Position numbers and translations under genes: made by a program | From: Pirellulales bacterium | GTDB lineage: Bacteria; Planctomycetota; Planctomycetia; Pirellulales; JACPPG01 | NCBI GenBank assembly: GCA_036499395.1 | Contig: DASYDW010000077.1 | Coordinates: 124,001 to 188,000, forward strand | Reading direction: 5' to 3' | DNA: 64,000 nucleotides | The notes under the pieces: generated by a model | Seen by the model: the letters and a program-made list of their open reading frames with translations, nothing else | The model's database searches: none | What the model was told of the DNA's origin: nothing | In this document: one piece after another, positions 54,501 to 63,373 of the stretch | Numbering within the stretch: position 1 is the first letter of the stretch | Layout: every line of letters starts with the position of its first letter

Positions 54501-57500
54501 CCAAGTAGTGTTGGGGGTGGCGTCGTCGTTTTTGAACGGGTTAATGTCGAACTCGAACGGCGTCATGATCGAATCGCCGTCCATGAAGTCGACGATGTTC
54601 ACCGCCCACTGCGCTAGATAGTACGGCGTGTCGGCCGGCTGACCGGCTAGGCCATCCCCATCGTAGTCCCCGGTAGCCTGCAGGGCTTGCACCGTCGGCG
54701 TTGGAACGTGATCCGCCAACAATGACAACAGCACGTATATATGGCGAGCGAAAAGCTGCCTCGCCTTCATGTCGTCGCCTGCCGTCAGTACGCCGCCGGA
54801 CATCGTGCCGATGGTGTTAGCCGTGCTTGTGTTATTGTTGGCCTGACCGTCGTTATTCAGGTCCAGCGGAAAGCCATTGGTGCCTGGGTTCGTATTGGCG
54901 ACCGGGTTTCCGGCGACCCCGGTCGGCGACTGCCAACCAGCGGTCGGCGCCGCAACACTCAATGCCGCCCAGGAACCTTCCGTCTCGCCCGGTTCATCAA
55001 TGATGCCGTTACCGTTGTCATCGTAGCCGTTGCCGAGCGTTCGATTGATATTCATTTTCTCGCCCGCGATAAGCTCAGGAGCGAGAAGTTGCGAGATCGC
55101 CAGATCAGCGTTGAACGTCGCGTTATAGGGTAGGGTCTCGGCTCGGATGCGCGCGGCCAGCAGTTGCGTGATGTGGCTGTTCAGGATCGGAGGAATCGTT
55201 GTCGTTCGATTAGCAGTCGTGCGGTTGTAGTACAGCGTGAATTCCAGGTCCGGCGAGGCAAACACCATGCTCGGCACTGGCAGGTCGAAGCTGTGCGTTG
55301 TTAGCAGGCTTGGTATCTGGGCCAGCTCTGGGTAATACGGAAAACGTCCGACCGCGTCGCTCGGCAATGATGGCGCCGGATTGGTCATCGCGATCGGCGC
55401 AAGGCGCAAGATCCGATTTGGCAGTGACGGCGCGTCACTATCTCGCCAACGCAGAATGCGCTCCAACTCGGCGGGCGTGAACGGTTCGTCGACCGAGACG
55501 ATATACGCGCCGTTCAGACCGTTCGGCCAGTTCAGCCCCCATGTCGACTGTGAGTATCCGTCATTCGCGGCATTCAATGAGAGATCCAGCTCGTACGGAT
55601 CGTCGATGGCCTCATCGGGCTCGCCCCAGCCAGCATCACCCGCCAGGCTTAAATTGGTCATCGAAGGATAATCGAGATACATTGGCTGGCCGCGTAAGTC
55701 GAGGGCGATCATGCCGTCGCCATCAAGGTCCGGCGGCGAGCCATAGGCCGAGCCGTATCCTTGCGCCCACTTGCCCCCTGACCACATGGTCGGATTCTCG
55801 AAAAACGGAATCGGAAACTGTGGCGCGGTTGGGGAGAAATTAACCGGCAGATAGGGGTATTGATGTTGCGACCAATTTCGCCAGTTGTACGTCGGCGAGA
55901 GACTGGACTCGCGCAGCCAATTCATCGGGTCATTGAGCCAAGTGATACCCACCCCCGGCGGCACGCTCAGTGCCGTTCCTGTGAGTTCGAGCTCGCCGTT
56001 GCGCCCTTCGATCCAGTAAACGGAATCGCCACTAAGCGTCTTGCGTAACTCACCGGTCGGCGTTGCCAGCGGCACACTGCCCCCCATTGCCGCGGGCGAC
56101 GAATTCCAACCTGGCTCGAAGATCGGGTGCAGGCTGATCTCCGGGGGACCATAGCCCGAACCGACTCGGAGTTGATTCGCGGTGTTCATCGGGACAGGGA
56201 CACCCAGAGTCGGCATCGCGAAAGGCGCATTGACAGGGCTGAACCGCGACGGCGCAGCACTTGCCGACGGCGGGCAATGCCGAATATTCGAATGGGCGTT
56301 GAGGTTCAGCTTGCCATCCATGTCAACGCACAGAATCGCGAACAATGGCTTATAGCGCCGTCCATCCGGCGATTGCTGCACGGGCATGCCGAGATCGACC
56401 CAAACGCTATCCGGGATACCGTCGCCGTCGTTATCAACATCCCAGAGATGACCGGGCATGCCGCCTTGAATTGGGTCGTAATTCGGATTGCTGCCGGTGA
56501 AGTTGGGGTTTTCGCTTTCATCGACCGTCGCCGTGCTTGCGTCGTCCTGAATCGATAGCGGACGCAGCGAAATCTTCCGCAGCAAATTCCTTGCCACGAA
56601 ATACTGGTTGCCATTGAATGTCAAAGCGTCGTAAGGATTCGCGCTTGACACGGCTGACGTGGGGAACAGGTAGTTGTTGCTACCGCCCAGAGTCGCCTTC
56701 CAACGAGTGTTCCAGTACATCATCAAGTCCGGCCGATGCAGCGAAGGGAGTAGCGTCATTAACTGGTAATTGCTTGTGACGTAGGTCGCTGAGAGGGTGG
56801 GGTCAGCCCAGACGCGCATCGCCAAAAGCATGTTCTGGAAATCGGGCGCGTCGTAGTCCTCATTCGCGCCGCCGGGTCCCGCGGGATCGAGATAACTGGT
56901 AAATGGAGTGCCGGTATCGACCGGTTCGAAAACTCCACGGCGCGGGTTCGGCAATAGCGCGTATTGAAATCCTGGCTGGGTCGCCGGACTTGCGGGATTG
57001 AAACTCGGCAAGGGATACGGGGGAGAAGGCAAACAAGCATCGAGCAGGCGCGTGTTAGTCGTCGTCGATACAAACGACGAAGGGTTGAAGCCGAAGCCCG
57101 TGCCCGAAAAGGCCCGACCATTGATGAGAAACGTATCGCCCGGGTTCGGGACAATGCCGTCGAACCCTAAAACCTGGAAGTAGTTCGTCGAGTTGTTATA
57201 GTTGTAGTAATAGCCGACGATTTGCCCTGTGCGCCCTGCGGCAGGGCCGGTGATCATCGTTATCAACCGGCCGTTGTAGTAACCATAAGGGGCAAGGTCG
57301 GTCGACTTGGGAAAAAACGGATCGTTGGAGATGTTTGCCGTGAACGCCAGAATCGGCGTTGGCGCGTACGTACTTAGGTTCACAGGCGAGTTTGCAGTCG
57401 AATCAGGCAGGTAAGGAAGCGGTGCCGAACCACCGCCGGAAAGCTGTACAACCATATAGCCGATCTTGTCCGGATTGCCTGATGTGCCCGGCAAAATCGT

Positions 57501-57890
57501 ACCGCGAACGCCATACTGCGAAGGCGTCGATTGTCCCGCATTGTGACCGTACTCATCTTCCAGCAAGCTATGCACGCTCATGACCGAGTTGCTGTCGCGG
57601 GAGCCGCGAACGACCTGCATCAAGGCGCCATAAAGTTGCGCCTGCGGCGAGTCGCCCGTTTGTTCCGTGCGGGCACCCTGCATCACGCCTTGCCGGTGGC
57701 TGACCGTGGCCACGACGAACGAGATCAACAGCATCGTGAACAGCGCGAGCAGGACCAGCACCACCAACAGGATGACGCCCGCGGACCGGCGGTGCGCCGC
57801 GCGGCGACGCAAGGCGTGCGACCTGCGCGTGACTGGCTGGGACTGATTACGCTTCGGGAATGGGCTGCCAGATTCTTGGTTCGCTAACAT
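51507..57890 (-). CDS. Giant GspK-like pseudopilin
   Basis: About 2127 aa from the ATG at 57890 (a longer frame to 58001 is less likely); typical GspK is about 320 aa. The N-terminus is basic, then RRSAGVILLVVLVLLALFTM (35-54), a prepilin-type helix lacking Glu5, as in GspK. The rest is extracellular and rich in Pro, Thr, Asn and Tyr. Two motifs like the GspK helix-hairpin signature occur: DGKLNLNAH (about 525-533) and PGKVNINTI (about 1866-1874). Several Asp-rich Ca-loop-like stretches are seen, including DVDNDGDGIPD (484-494), LDGDGMIALD, NGYDDNGNGIIDEPGE and GDYDGDGLAG. The ending RSNVYSVWITVGYFEV is GspK-like. It probably caps a pseudopilus built by the neighbouring genes. Confidence 0.8.
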   Translation of the reverse strand: MLANQESGSPFPKRNQSQPVTRRSHALRRRAAHRRSAGVILLVVLVLLALFTMLLISFVVATVSHRQGVMQGARTEQTGDSPQAQLYGALMQVVRGSRDSNSVMSVHSLLEDEYGHNAGQSTPSQYGVRGTILPGTSGNPDKIGYMVVQLSGGGSAPLPYLPDSTANSPVNLSTYAPTPILAFTANISNDPFFPKSTDLAPYGYYNGRLITMITGPAAGRTGQIVGYYYNYNNSTNYFQVLGFDGIVPNPGDTFLINGRAFSGTGFGFNPSSFVSTTTNTRLLDACLPSPPYPLPSFNPASPATQPGFQYALLPNPRRGVFEPVDTGTPFTSYLDPAGPGGANEDYDAPDFQNMLLAMRVWADPTLSATYVTSNYQLMTLLPSLHRPDLMMYWNTRWKATLGGSNNYLFPTSAVSSANPYDALTFNGNQYFVARNLLRKISLRPLSIQDDASTATVDESENPNFTGSNPNYDPIQGGMPGHLWDVDNDGDGIPDSVWVDLGMPVQQSPDGRRYKPLFAILCVDMDGKLNLNAHSNIRHCPPSASAAPSRFSPVNAPFAMPTLGVPVPMNTANQLRVGSGYGPPEISLHPIFEPGWNSSPAAMGGSVPLATPTGELRKTLSGDSVYWIEGRNGELELTGTALSVPPGVGITWLNDPMNWLRESSLSPTYNWRNWSQHQYPYLPVNFSPTAPQFPIPFFENPTMWSGGKWAQGYGSAYGSPPDLDGDGMIALDLRGQPMYLDYPSMTNLSLAGDAGWGEPDEAIDDPYELDLSLNAANDGYSQSTWGLNWPNGLNGAYIVSVDEPFTPAELERILRWRDSDAPSLPNRILRLAPIAMTNPAPSLPSDAVGRFPYYPELAQIPSLLTTHSFDLPVPSMVFASPDLEFTLYYNRTTANRTTTIPPILNSHITQLLAARIRAETLPYNATFNADLAISQLLAPELIAGEKMNINRTLGNGYDDNGNGIIDEPGETEGSWAALSVAAPTAGWQSPTGVAGNPVANTNPGTNGFPLDLNNDGQANNNTSTANTIGTMSGGVLTAGDDMKARQLFARHIYVLLSLLADHVPTPTVQALQATGDYDGDGLAGQPADTPYYLAQWAVNIVDFMDGDSIMTPFEFDINPFKNDDATPNTTWDVDGIINPVGGAASPDDASTWRGLVWGCERPELLITETLATHDRGTADSKQGTGGAGKGQFVTTINGGTNPNVDADFDQVRRPRGTLMVELFNPNPPFTIGNRIGGMKPSELYNQTATTDNVTGAARFGVDLAKLDTFSSQSPVWRLATFRNNPAVNPTLPPDRMPTLLPKQIDRIVYFTSGSPAITTTEFSSITTYQPPQFYLNMTSTAGTPNTIIPPNTYAMIGPAAADPYGTTANLVTGFGIRDRSTDVLAGGSTIPQGATVTSIKNNYLYRITLGPNILMDGATGGIYNTFNPAVSGSTTPYLNPYHVSNPTQTDMKQTLWLPISTLYFSPPSIAPIAPTNLARSIRMSVSEPDRGYPMATSAITSTNIANVPNANYNDNAYYTGGIPDTPYDFDSTLFTSDPFRQTNIKYDGTNGPNPTTPTTYVYLQRLANPDQPWEANTNPYIIVDKMPVDLTAFNGEKSAAATPGPASEPGLLAAGTLTFDSRRRGDIPHNYNLYSQATTAPTGAGTLLQPCPLASPGFLNRELVNLTATGAFDPTTGKWWWTSSDTNIIGSSIIPTAEYRGDPRIPFPWLTWNDRPYVSSKELMLVPFGSPSSMFSVNEMSLGLPFLGTGWPGQTSVNNHPYEHAGQPNPPSPMGEYGHLANVFDSPQYVTTMATSAIPRQEFSPNFYRLLEYVHVPSRFTGTDTWLPPQKMMGYFQDPNAGTDNPNNLPVHSLHPPFNRVSRLRDPGKVNINTILDPFVWQGVIDDSHTSAQVSSGPSWVNLWNAVCLSRLGTVLPAGVTPTESSSKGAHLRADLVTQMVSATPNLPSIFSNPFRSYGSHTLVPLDAMRRDPTSTASPQPEREIDATLLRTMPNTSTPANYPLFEYPGTGSYSWYETTAPIDDQYRNPYFAYKAFRRLDNLLTTRSNVYSVWITVGYFEVTPAPSNDPQRSVKYPDGWVLGQEVGADTGDIQRHRAFYMYDRSIPVGFERGENHNVNKGILLERFIE

Positions 57891-58095
57891 GATGTGCTTC
57901 TTTCGCTGGACCCACGGTGGGGTCAATCGGCCGTATGCCCCGGCCCGCTCGGCGGTTCTCTGTTGCTGGTCAATCGTTTGCGTCACTTGGGGTGACGGCA
58001 TCCCTGACGTTTGCCGGACTGGCGGCCGGCGTAAGTTCCTGCGTGCGTCCTGTTTTCAACGGATGGCGTTCGTTAGTTCGAGAGACCTGCAAAGT

Positions 58096-58162
58096 CTGTA
58101 GCCGGGGACTTCGACCCCGGAGCGGCACGTTGATGCCCGGACCTCGAAGTGGCCGACTACAG
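58096..58162. repeat. CTGTAG-bounded REP-like palindrome
   Basis: A 67-bp element begins CTGTAGCCGGGGACTTCGAC and ends with GTGGCCGACTACAG; the two halves pair as CTGTAGnCGGnnACTTCGA against its complement. The internal AGCGGCACGTTGATGC is unpaired or asymmetric. It looks like a transposon-like palindromic unit, of a type I know from planctomycete genomes, not a gene. Confidence 0.7.
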
Positions 58163-58255
58163 AAAACAAAGTGCATGTTTTCAACTTTGCAGTTCTCTTG
58201 ATTCGTTGGTCGTGAATGGTTTTTTTGATGTCGTGTGCCGGCGATTCAGTGAGTT

Positions 58256-58292
58256 CGCCCTCACCTGCCCACTCCCCGAGGGAGAGGGATTT
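58256..58292. repeat. CCCTCTCCC palindromic interspersed repeat, copy 2 (degenerate)
   Basis: The tract around CGCCCTCACCTGCCCACTCC and CCGAGGGAGAGGGATTTC is a degenerate copy of the element at 51287-51320. It lies immediately downstream of the GspI-like gene stop (58304) and could act as its transcript end. Confidence 0.65.
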
Positions 58293-58303
58293 CTAATAGC
58301 TAT

Positions 58304-60352
58304 CTATTGCGAACCGAACGGCGAATCGCCGTCGACCGTGATTGTCTTCTGATAAACACCGACTACGCCTTCGACCACCGTGGCGTAGGCGTAGATGTAC
58401 ACAGAACCGACCCCCACGACATTAACCATGTTCAAATTGGCAAACTGGACGCCAATAGGCGGCGGGCTAGTGCCAAAAAGCACCGGTGGAGTGTTTCCTG
58501 TTCCATTGAACGCGGGATCGTCCCATTGAACGCCCTGGGGCCAATCTGGGCCGTTAAGCGTGACATTGCGGAAACCACCAGCCGACGTCAGCGCGGTGCC
58601 ATCATCGACCGCCAGGATTCGGTACCAATTGGCAATGGTGCGGAAGCGGGGCCAATAAATAGGACCGCCGCTGCCTTGCCGCATTTCGCCGGCCACCGTG
58701 ATCCCTGAGAGCATCAACCACTGTCCGGGCTTCAGCGTTGCTAGCCAATCGGCCTGATGCTGTGCGCGCTGCGGATCAGGATCGGTTGGGTTTTGCGCTG
58801 CATAAAGTGTGACCTCTCCACCGCCGAGACTGCCTGGGTTTATTTTCGCAGGCACCATCCATTCGCCGGGCAGAATGTCATCGGTGAGTGGCGTCGGAGG
58901 CATGTCAACCACACGATTCTGGCAGATCACGACCGACACGTTGTATTGCCGCGTGTTCATCAGGGCTGACGAATCCGGGTGCATGACGGTGTCTTGCAAA
59001 TTCGCGGCCGTCGCGTCAACCTGTGCCGACGCTGGGGATACCGTAGCGAACCAGGAGTAATTGCCCTGGTACAGCGGCTCTTGCCGATTCGTGCCCGTCG
59101 TGTCGTAGGTGAAGCCAAGCGTTGGACGATCACTGGACGGGTTTGTCGGATTCAGCGGATTGAAGATTAGATCGCTGTTGGAGCGGAAGATGCGATCCGC
59201 CACCGTCAGGGGCATGAAGCGGGGCTGCGTCTGGATCGTTGCTGACGCAGTCGATGTGGATTGGAACCACGGCTGCGGCCACGGCCCGTAACCAGGCGCG
59301 GGAACCGGCGGCAAGTTATACGGAGTAGAAGCGCTCCAATTCTGCTGAACGCCGAGGTTCTGGACCGGCGGGACCGGCCAGGTAGGAAGGGGACTCAGAG
59401 GCGGAGTCTGCGACCACACCGTTCCATTGATTGGATATCGAGGCCATTCGGGCAACATCGTGATGCGCGGTAGCAGCGGTGCCCCGGGATCATACGTTTG
59501 CTGGTAGGGGAACGTCTGAATGAACGTCCATTGCGCTGGCGCACTGCCGTAGGGAGGAACAGTAGCTGGACCGTTGCCGCCCTTGAGATAGGTATTGGCG
59601 GCTTCTGAAACGCCCAGCGGATCAAATACCAGCACCTGTCCTGCGGTAGCAGCGAAGGGGGGATAGGGATTGGGCGAGGTAACAAAGTAGCCAGGAGGAT
59701 ACGGCGGAGGAAGTTGTGGGTAAGTAGTAGACGAATTCCAAAAAAGATTGACGCCAATCGGTGTTGCTGCGACAGGTGACGACGGATTGTAAATGTACGG
59801 ATACAAAACCGGGTAGAGTTGAGGAGCGGTGGAGTAATCAGGGGCGGGGGGAGTGCTCAAGCCGGTCGGCGGGACAGCCGTTTTCAACTGCGCACCACCG
59901 GGGCCGATGTAGTTGTTGAAGACCAATGGTGGCAGGTAGGGGTACGTTATAATCCGTTGCTGGTATGACTGGGGGCTTGCAACGACACTATTCGTTGGAT
60001 CGGGGTCGATGAACATCCCCATCTGCGTGTCGACCCACTGCTTAGGCTGCAAATAGCTGCGGACTTCCATGTCGCGGAAGCTGGCGCGGCCGGCGGTGCT
60101 CGATTGGTCGAGCTTGTTGGCTTCGACCAGTTCGTACGCTCCTAAGGGAACGAGCGCCGCCATGCCCAGGATGCCAACCGACAATATGCCCACGGCGAAC
60201 AACACTTCGAGCAGCGAGATACCACTCCGAGTAGTGGGCAGAGGGCAGTGGGCGGAGGGCCGTGACGAAGTAACTCGCGGAATCGCACATTTCCTGGTGC
60301 GAATCCCAATACTGCCTGCTGCCTGCTGCCTGCTGTTTGCAGATGTAATCAT
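58304..60352 (-). CDS. Oversized GspI/PilV-like pseudopilin
   Basis: 682 aa; ordinary GspI is about 120 aa. The pilin helix is RSGISLLEVLFAVGILSVGI (about 42-61), with Gly-Ile as the prepilin cleavage pair and Glu5 (LLEV). A large Pro/Tyr/Thr-rich extracellular region follows (PPYPPGYFVTSPNPYPPFA is typical), ending near DGDSPFGSQ. The 41-residue leader before the helix is encoded in part by interspersed CTGCC-type repeats (60222-60266 and 60311-60340). No ATG, GTG or TTG lies between, so the start at 60352 stands. It begins two bases after the stop of the GspH-like gene, showing coupling. Confidence 0.85.
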   Translation of the reverse strand: MITSANSRQQAAGSIGIRTRKCAIPRVTSSRPSAHCPLPTTRSGISLLEVLFAVGILSVGILGMAALVPLGAYELVEANKLDQSSTAGRASFRDMEVRSYLQPKQWVDTQMGMFIDPDPTNSVVASPQSYQQRIITYPYLPPLVFNNYIGPGGAQLKTAVPPTGLSTPPAPDYSTAPQLYPVLYPYIYNPSSPVAATPIGVNLFWNSSTTYPQLPPPYPPGYFVTSPNPYPPFAATAGQVLVFDPLGVSEAANTYLKGGNGPATVPPYGSAPAQWTFIQTFPYQQTYDPGAPLLPRITMLPEWPRYPINGTVWSQTPPLSPLPTWPVPPVQNLGVQQNWSASTPYNLPPVPAPGYGPWPQPWFQSTSTASATIQTQPRFMPLTVADRIFRSNSDLIFNPLNPTNPSSDRPTLGFTYDTTGTNRQEPLYQGNYSWFATVSPASAQVDATAANLQDTVMHPDSSALMNTRQYNVSVVICQNRVVDMPPTPLTDDILPGEWMVPAKINPGSLGGGEVTLYAAQNPTDPDPQRAQHQADWLATLKPGQWLMLSGITVAGEMRQGSGGPIYWPRFRTIANWYRILAVDDGTALTSAGGFRNVTLNGPDWPQGVQWDDPAFNGTGNTPPVLFGTSPPPIGVQFANLNMVNVVGVGSVYIYAYATVVEGVVGVYQKTITVDGDSPFGSQ

Positions 60353-60354
60353 CT

Positions 60355-61743
60355 CTATCGTCCCCCCAGCCTTTGCATTTCGATCGCCAGTTGGCGGGAT
60401 TCCATGATCTCGACGTACGACCCGTAGCCGGGCGTGCCGTTGTACACGCCGTAGCCGCCGTTATTGAAGGCCGTGGCCGAGACATTGTTCTCGGCGGTGC
60501 TGATCGTACCGGACTTGTTGTCGATCGAAACCCACAGACTGGTCATGTCCTGCCAGTTCAGGTAGGGCTTGAAATTCGAGTCGCCCGGGTCGAACGGCGC
60601 GCTGGCGTTAGCGGGTGAGATGATGTGCGGCGGCGACGTCGGCAGCGGCACGAATTCGCGATGGCCGATCAGCAAATGAATCGGCGTCAGCGGCTTGATG
60701 GGTATCGGAATAGGACAGGGGAGCGACGACGCTATTCCCTGAGTGGTCGCCGAGTCGTTGCCCCAGCACCAGACGGTATCGATCGCGCCTGACGGGGCGA
60801 ACATGATGATGATCGACGACGTGTCAGGCGCACTGCCCCCCAGTGGCGATCCAGAGCCACCACTCGTTCCGGGACGCGGCCAAATGGGCTGAAACGAATA
60901 GGTGTATCCGTAGGCCGACAGCAACGTGCTTGCTTGTGTGATTTGTTGGTTCGGCACATCGAATCCCGAGAAGTTCAAGTCGATGACGGTCGAGCCCGGC
61001 AACGTGACCCCCGCCGCTGCGCTGCGAACTGGCTGACGGAGGATTTGAAATCGATAGAAGCCATCTGCGGGCGCACTTAAACCGCCGGTGCCCGTGACCG
61101 CGACGATTTGCCAATGATAGGAAACAGAAGTCGCAGGATCGATCGTGTACGTGCCGACCGCGGGCGCGGGATTCAATGTCGTGGAAAGAGGCGGTTGGTA
61201 GAAAGCCTGCGGCGAACTATTCGCCGTGGCTATCGGGTTCGGCCAAAGCTGGAAATACGATCCCTGATTGTTGAAGCGGATGAGATCGCCGACGCGAATC
61301 GTGCCAATCCAGCCGACGTCCGTTGACGGGACATTGGTGGAGTTCGACGGGTCGGTCGGCCCGGTGCTCGGAGATGGAACGCCGATGAAAGTGATCAATC
61401 CGCTCGACACAGCCACGACCGACGAAAGTGAATCACCGGTGTAGGGGAGCGGCACTTCGGCGTAACTCAGTGAAACGCTCGCCTCGGGCAGGCCGGCGAG
61501 CCGATCGAGGACCACCGCATAGGGCCGGCCCGACTGCATGGCACGATTCCGCGCCCCGGTGAGCGTGGAACTGACGATGCGGGCCCCCTCACGCACCTGC
61601 CGGTTCGACATGATCGGCGCGAGCATCGGAATGGCAGACGCCGCCAGAAGCGAGAAGATCACCAGCACGACCAATAGCTCGACGAGCGTCGCGCCGCTGT
61701 GGCCGAGAGATAGGCATCGATTCTTATTCTTGCGGTCGTTCAC
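60355..61743 (-). CDS. Oversized GspH-like pseudopilin
   Basis: 462 aa from a GTG at 61743; ordinary GspH is about 170 aa. The prepilin helix is HSGATLVELLVVLVIFSLLA (about 15-34), with Gly-Ala as the cleavage pair and Glu5. The next part fits GspH: NRQVREGARIVSSTLTGARN and RAMQSGRPYAVVLDR (about 47-82). Then a long Ser/Thr/Pro-rich beta region extends to the C-terminal NNGGYGVYNG and EIMESRQLAIEMQRLG. It is a minor subunit of a pseudopilus. It lies 53 bp downstream of the GspG-like gene and 2 bp upstream of the GspI-like gene. Confidence 0.85.
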   Translation of the reverse strand: MNDRKNKNRCLSLGHSGATLVELLVVLVIFSLLAASAIPMLAPIMSNRQVREGARIVSSTLTGARNRAMQSGRPYAVVLDRLAGLPEASVSLSYAEVPLPYTGDSLSSVVAVSSGLITFIGVPSPSTGPTDPSNSTNVPSTDVGWIGTIRVGDLIRFNNQGSYFQLWPNPIATANSSPQAFYQPPLSTTLNPAPAVGTYTIDPATSVSYHWQIVAVTGTGGLSAPADGFYRFQILRQPVRSAAAGVTLPGSTVIDLNFSGFDVPNQQITQASTLLSAYGYTYSFQPIWPRPGTSGGSGSPLGGSAPDTSSIIIMFAPSGAIDTVWCWGNDSATTQGIASSLPCPIPIPIKPLTPIHLLIGHREFVPLPTSPPHIISPANASAPFDPGDSNFKPYLNWQDMTSLWVSIDNKSGTISTAENNVSATAFNNGGYGVYNGTPGYGSYVEIMESRQLAIEMQRLGGR

Positions 61744-61796
61744 AAATGTTGCCGGTTGTTCAGGCGATGATTAGGCGTCGAGACTTAATGCTTTGC

Positions 61797-63071
61797 TTAT
61801 TGTTGTCCGAGCAAGTGATTGGTCACGTTATCGGTGTAGCCGACGTCGACGTCGGTAGGATCGGGTGCGCCCACAAGGGTAGAGTTGTTCGGATAAGTCG
61901 TTGTGTATGGCGAAGCAACGGCGAACGGGTTATAGATCGGCCAGGCCGGAACAGGAGAAAACGGAATTACGGTATTTGTCGGCGCTGCGAGGTAGTTGTA
62001 GAACTTGCATATCCAATTTGGCGAGGCCAGCGCATAACCGTTGCCGTCGATTGGCGGGTGTTGAATCCCATCGATTCCGTCAGCGCCCATCGAATAAACC
62101 AACGGGACCAATGCCATTCCGTCCGCGTAGTTCGTTGCTAAAGGAAACGCTTGCAGATCGTTATTTGTAAGATTGCTGGGATTAAACGGATGCTGCATCT
62201 TCAACGGGTCGAAGGGGTCGTGGTTCTTTGCGGTGAAGTGCGGATCTGAGGGACTGTTCACCGGGTCATAAGGCTGAAAGTCAGAAATGAAGCCCGGCGC
62301 CCAGCGGATGAAGCGAATGGGCCGCCCCCAAGCATCTTGGAACTCGGGCATACCGTCGTTGTCGGCATCACCGATGCTGTCCGGGTTGATTAGTTCACCC
62401 GCCACGGTGTCATCGCTGAGCCCCGTGTTGAGAATCATGTACAGGCATTCCGCGTCCTCGAATTCCGCGCTCGGGGTCAGCGCGTTGGAATTGCATTTGC
62501 GCTGGTATGAGAGGTTCGTCGCCGTCGGCTGCAGCGTAAGGTTGCCGCCAATCGGCCCTTTATACCATTGATTTGTACTTGCGCTGTCATAAGTAAAGTA
62601 CGGGGCAACGATAGGCGCCGAAGTTGATGATGGAAGTCCGTGAAGATTCGGCAACCCGAGGGCATTCGGATTCGGAATCGCCATCACGTCCGAGTACCGA
62701 TCGGGCAACTCCATCCGCATCAACTCGCGAATCGCATTCAAGCGGTGCAGCGCCGACTGCTGTGCAGTGAGGCCGGCCGTGTTGATGGGCAATCGTCGCG
62801 TCCGGTACGACTCGTAGCGGATCATTAATTGGCCGTGCAGCTTGGCGATCAGCGCCTGCGTGTTAGCCTGGTTCGCGGCTTGTTGGGCGGCGCGCGCGGC
62901 CACCAAAACGATGCCTGCCAGGATGGCGATGATTACGATCGTGACCAGCAGTTCGACAAGCGTGAAGCCGCGCCGATTGTTTAGTGGCGCAGCAGTGGCG
63001 CACTGCGAATGCTTCTGACTGCGCCGTATGGCGTTTGTAGATTGTCGGCGAATGTTCTGTTCCGGGTACAT
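61797..63071 (-). CDS. GspG-like major pseudopilin, extended
   Basis: 424 aa; typical GspG is about 140-150 aa. The prepilin motif is RRGFTLVELLVTIVIIAILA (about 33-52), a classic G-F site with Glu5, preceded by a 34-residue basic leader. Then comes a pilin helix (QQAANQANTQALIAKLHGQL) and a long soluble part. GDADNDGMPEFQDAWGRPIR (about 240) is the calcium-loop-like region seen in GspG and resembles its conserved DxWG motif. The C-terminus has Asn/Pro-rich stretches. It is probably the main shaft subunit of this system, but could be a minor one. Confidence 0.83.
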   Translation of the reverse strand: MYPEQNIRRQSTNAIRRSQKHSQCATAAPLNNRRGFTLVELLVTIVIIAILAGIVLVAARAAQQAANQANTQALIAKLHGQLMIRYESYRTRRLPINTAGLTAQQSALHRLNAIRELMRMELPDRYSDVMAIPNPNALGLPNLHGLPSSTSAPIVAPYFTYDSASTNQWYKGPIGGNLTLQPTATNLSYQRKCNSNALTPSAEFEDAECLYMILNTGLSDDTVAGELINPDSIGDADNDGMPEFQDAWGRPIRFIRWAPGFISDFQPYDPVNSPSDPHFTAKNHDPFDPLKMQHPFNPSNLTNNDLQAFPLATNYADGMALVPLVYSMGADGIDGIQHPPIDGNGYALASPNWICKFYNYLAAPTNTVIPFSPVPAWPIYNPFAVASPYTTTYPNNSTLVGAPDPTDVDVGYTDNVTNHLLGQQ

Positions 63072-63229
63072 TGCCTACCGCGTTTCGATTGTTTTGCCAC
63101 CTGACGTCGCGCTCCCTGGCCGGCCCGCGTGTCTCTGCGACCGCGTCGTGCGGTCGATCGCTTTTCGGATCCGCTCTCGCGGATCCTCGTTCGCCGGCCT
63201 GTTGGCCGGATGTCGCGTATCCCTCGGTC

Positions 63230-63270
63230 TCCCTCACCCTGCCCTCTCCCAGAGGGAGAGGGGTTTTTTG
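63230..63270. repeat. CCCTCTCCC palindromic interspersed repeat, copy 3
   Basis: CCCTCACCCTGCCCTCTCCC pairs with AGAGGGAGAGGGG and is followed by TTTTTTG. It is the third copy of the element, here with a T run that makes it a plausible plus-strand terminator. It lies in the 302-bp gap (63072-63373) between two minus-strand pseudopilin genes, in which I see no gene. Confidence 0.75.
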
Positions 63271-63282
63271 TTTTCGGCATTC

Positions 63283-63352
63283 GTAGGGTGCCCTGTGGGC
63301 ACCAACAAAAACGGGTCGTCATTTCTGATTTGGTGCATGCAGTGCACCCTAC
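63283..63352. repeat. GTAGGGTGC inverted repeat
   Basis: GTAGGGTGCCCTGTGGGCACCA (63283-63304) and, on the other strand, GTAGGGTGCACTGCATGCAC (rest CA; 63331-63352) match at 18 of 22 positions and are separated by 26 bp. It is an interspersed palindromic unit, of a type common in planctomycetes to my knowledge. It is downstream of a pseudopilin-locus gene. Confidence 0.7.
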
Positions 63353-63373
63353 ATTATCGATACCCGCACATGA

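Larger units (their letters stand above)
57891..58303. other. 413-bp gap between pseudopilin genes
   Basis: No gene is seen here. The gap separates the GspI-like gene (upstream) from the giant GspK-like gene. It contains two interspersed palindromes (58096-58162 and 58256-58292) and may hold a promoter for the giant gene. No clear Shine-Dalgarno site precedes 57890. Confidence 0.5.

Noticed and set aside
51287..63352. CRISPR array from the repeated elements in the pseudopilin locus
   Set aside because: Copies are few, irregularly spaced and palindromic, with no uniform spacers and no cas genes.
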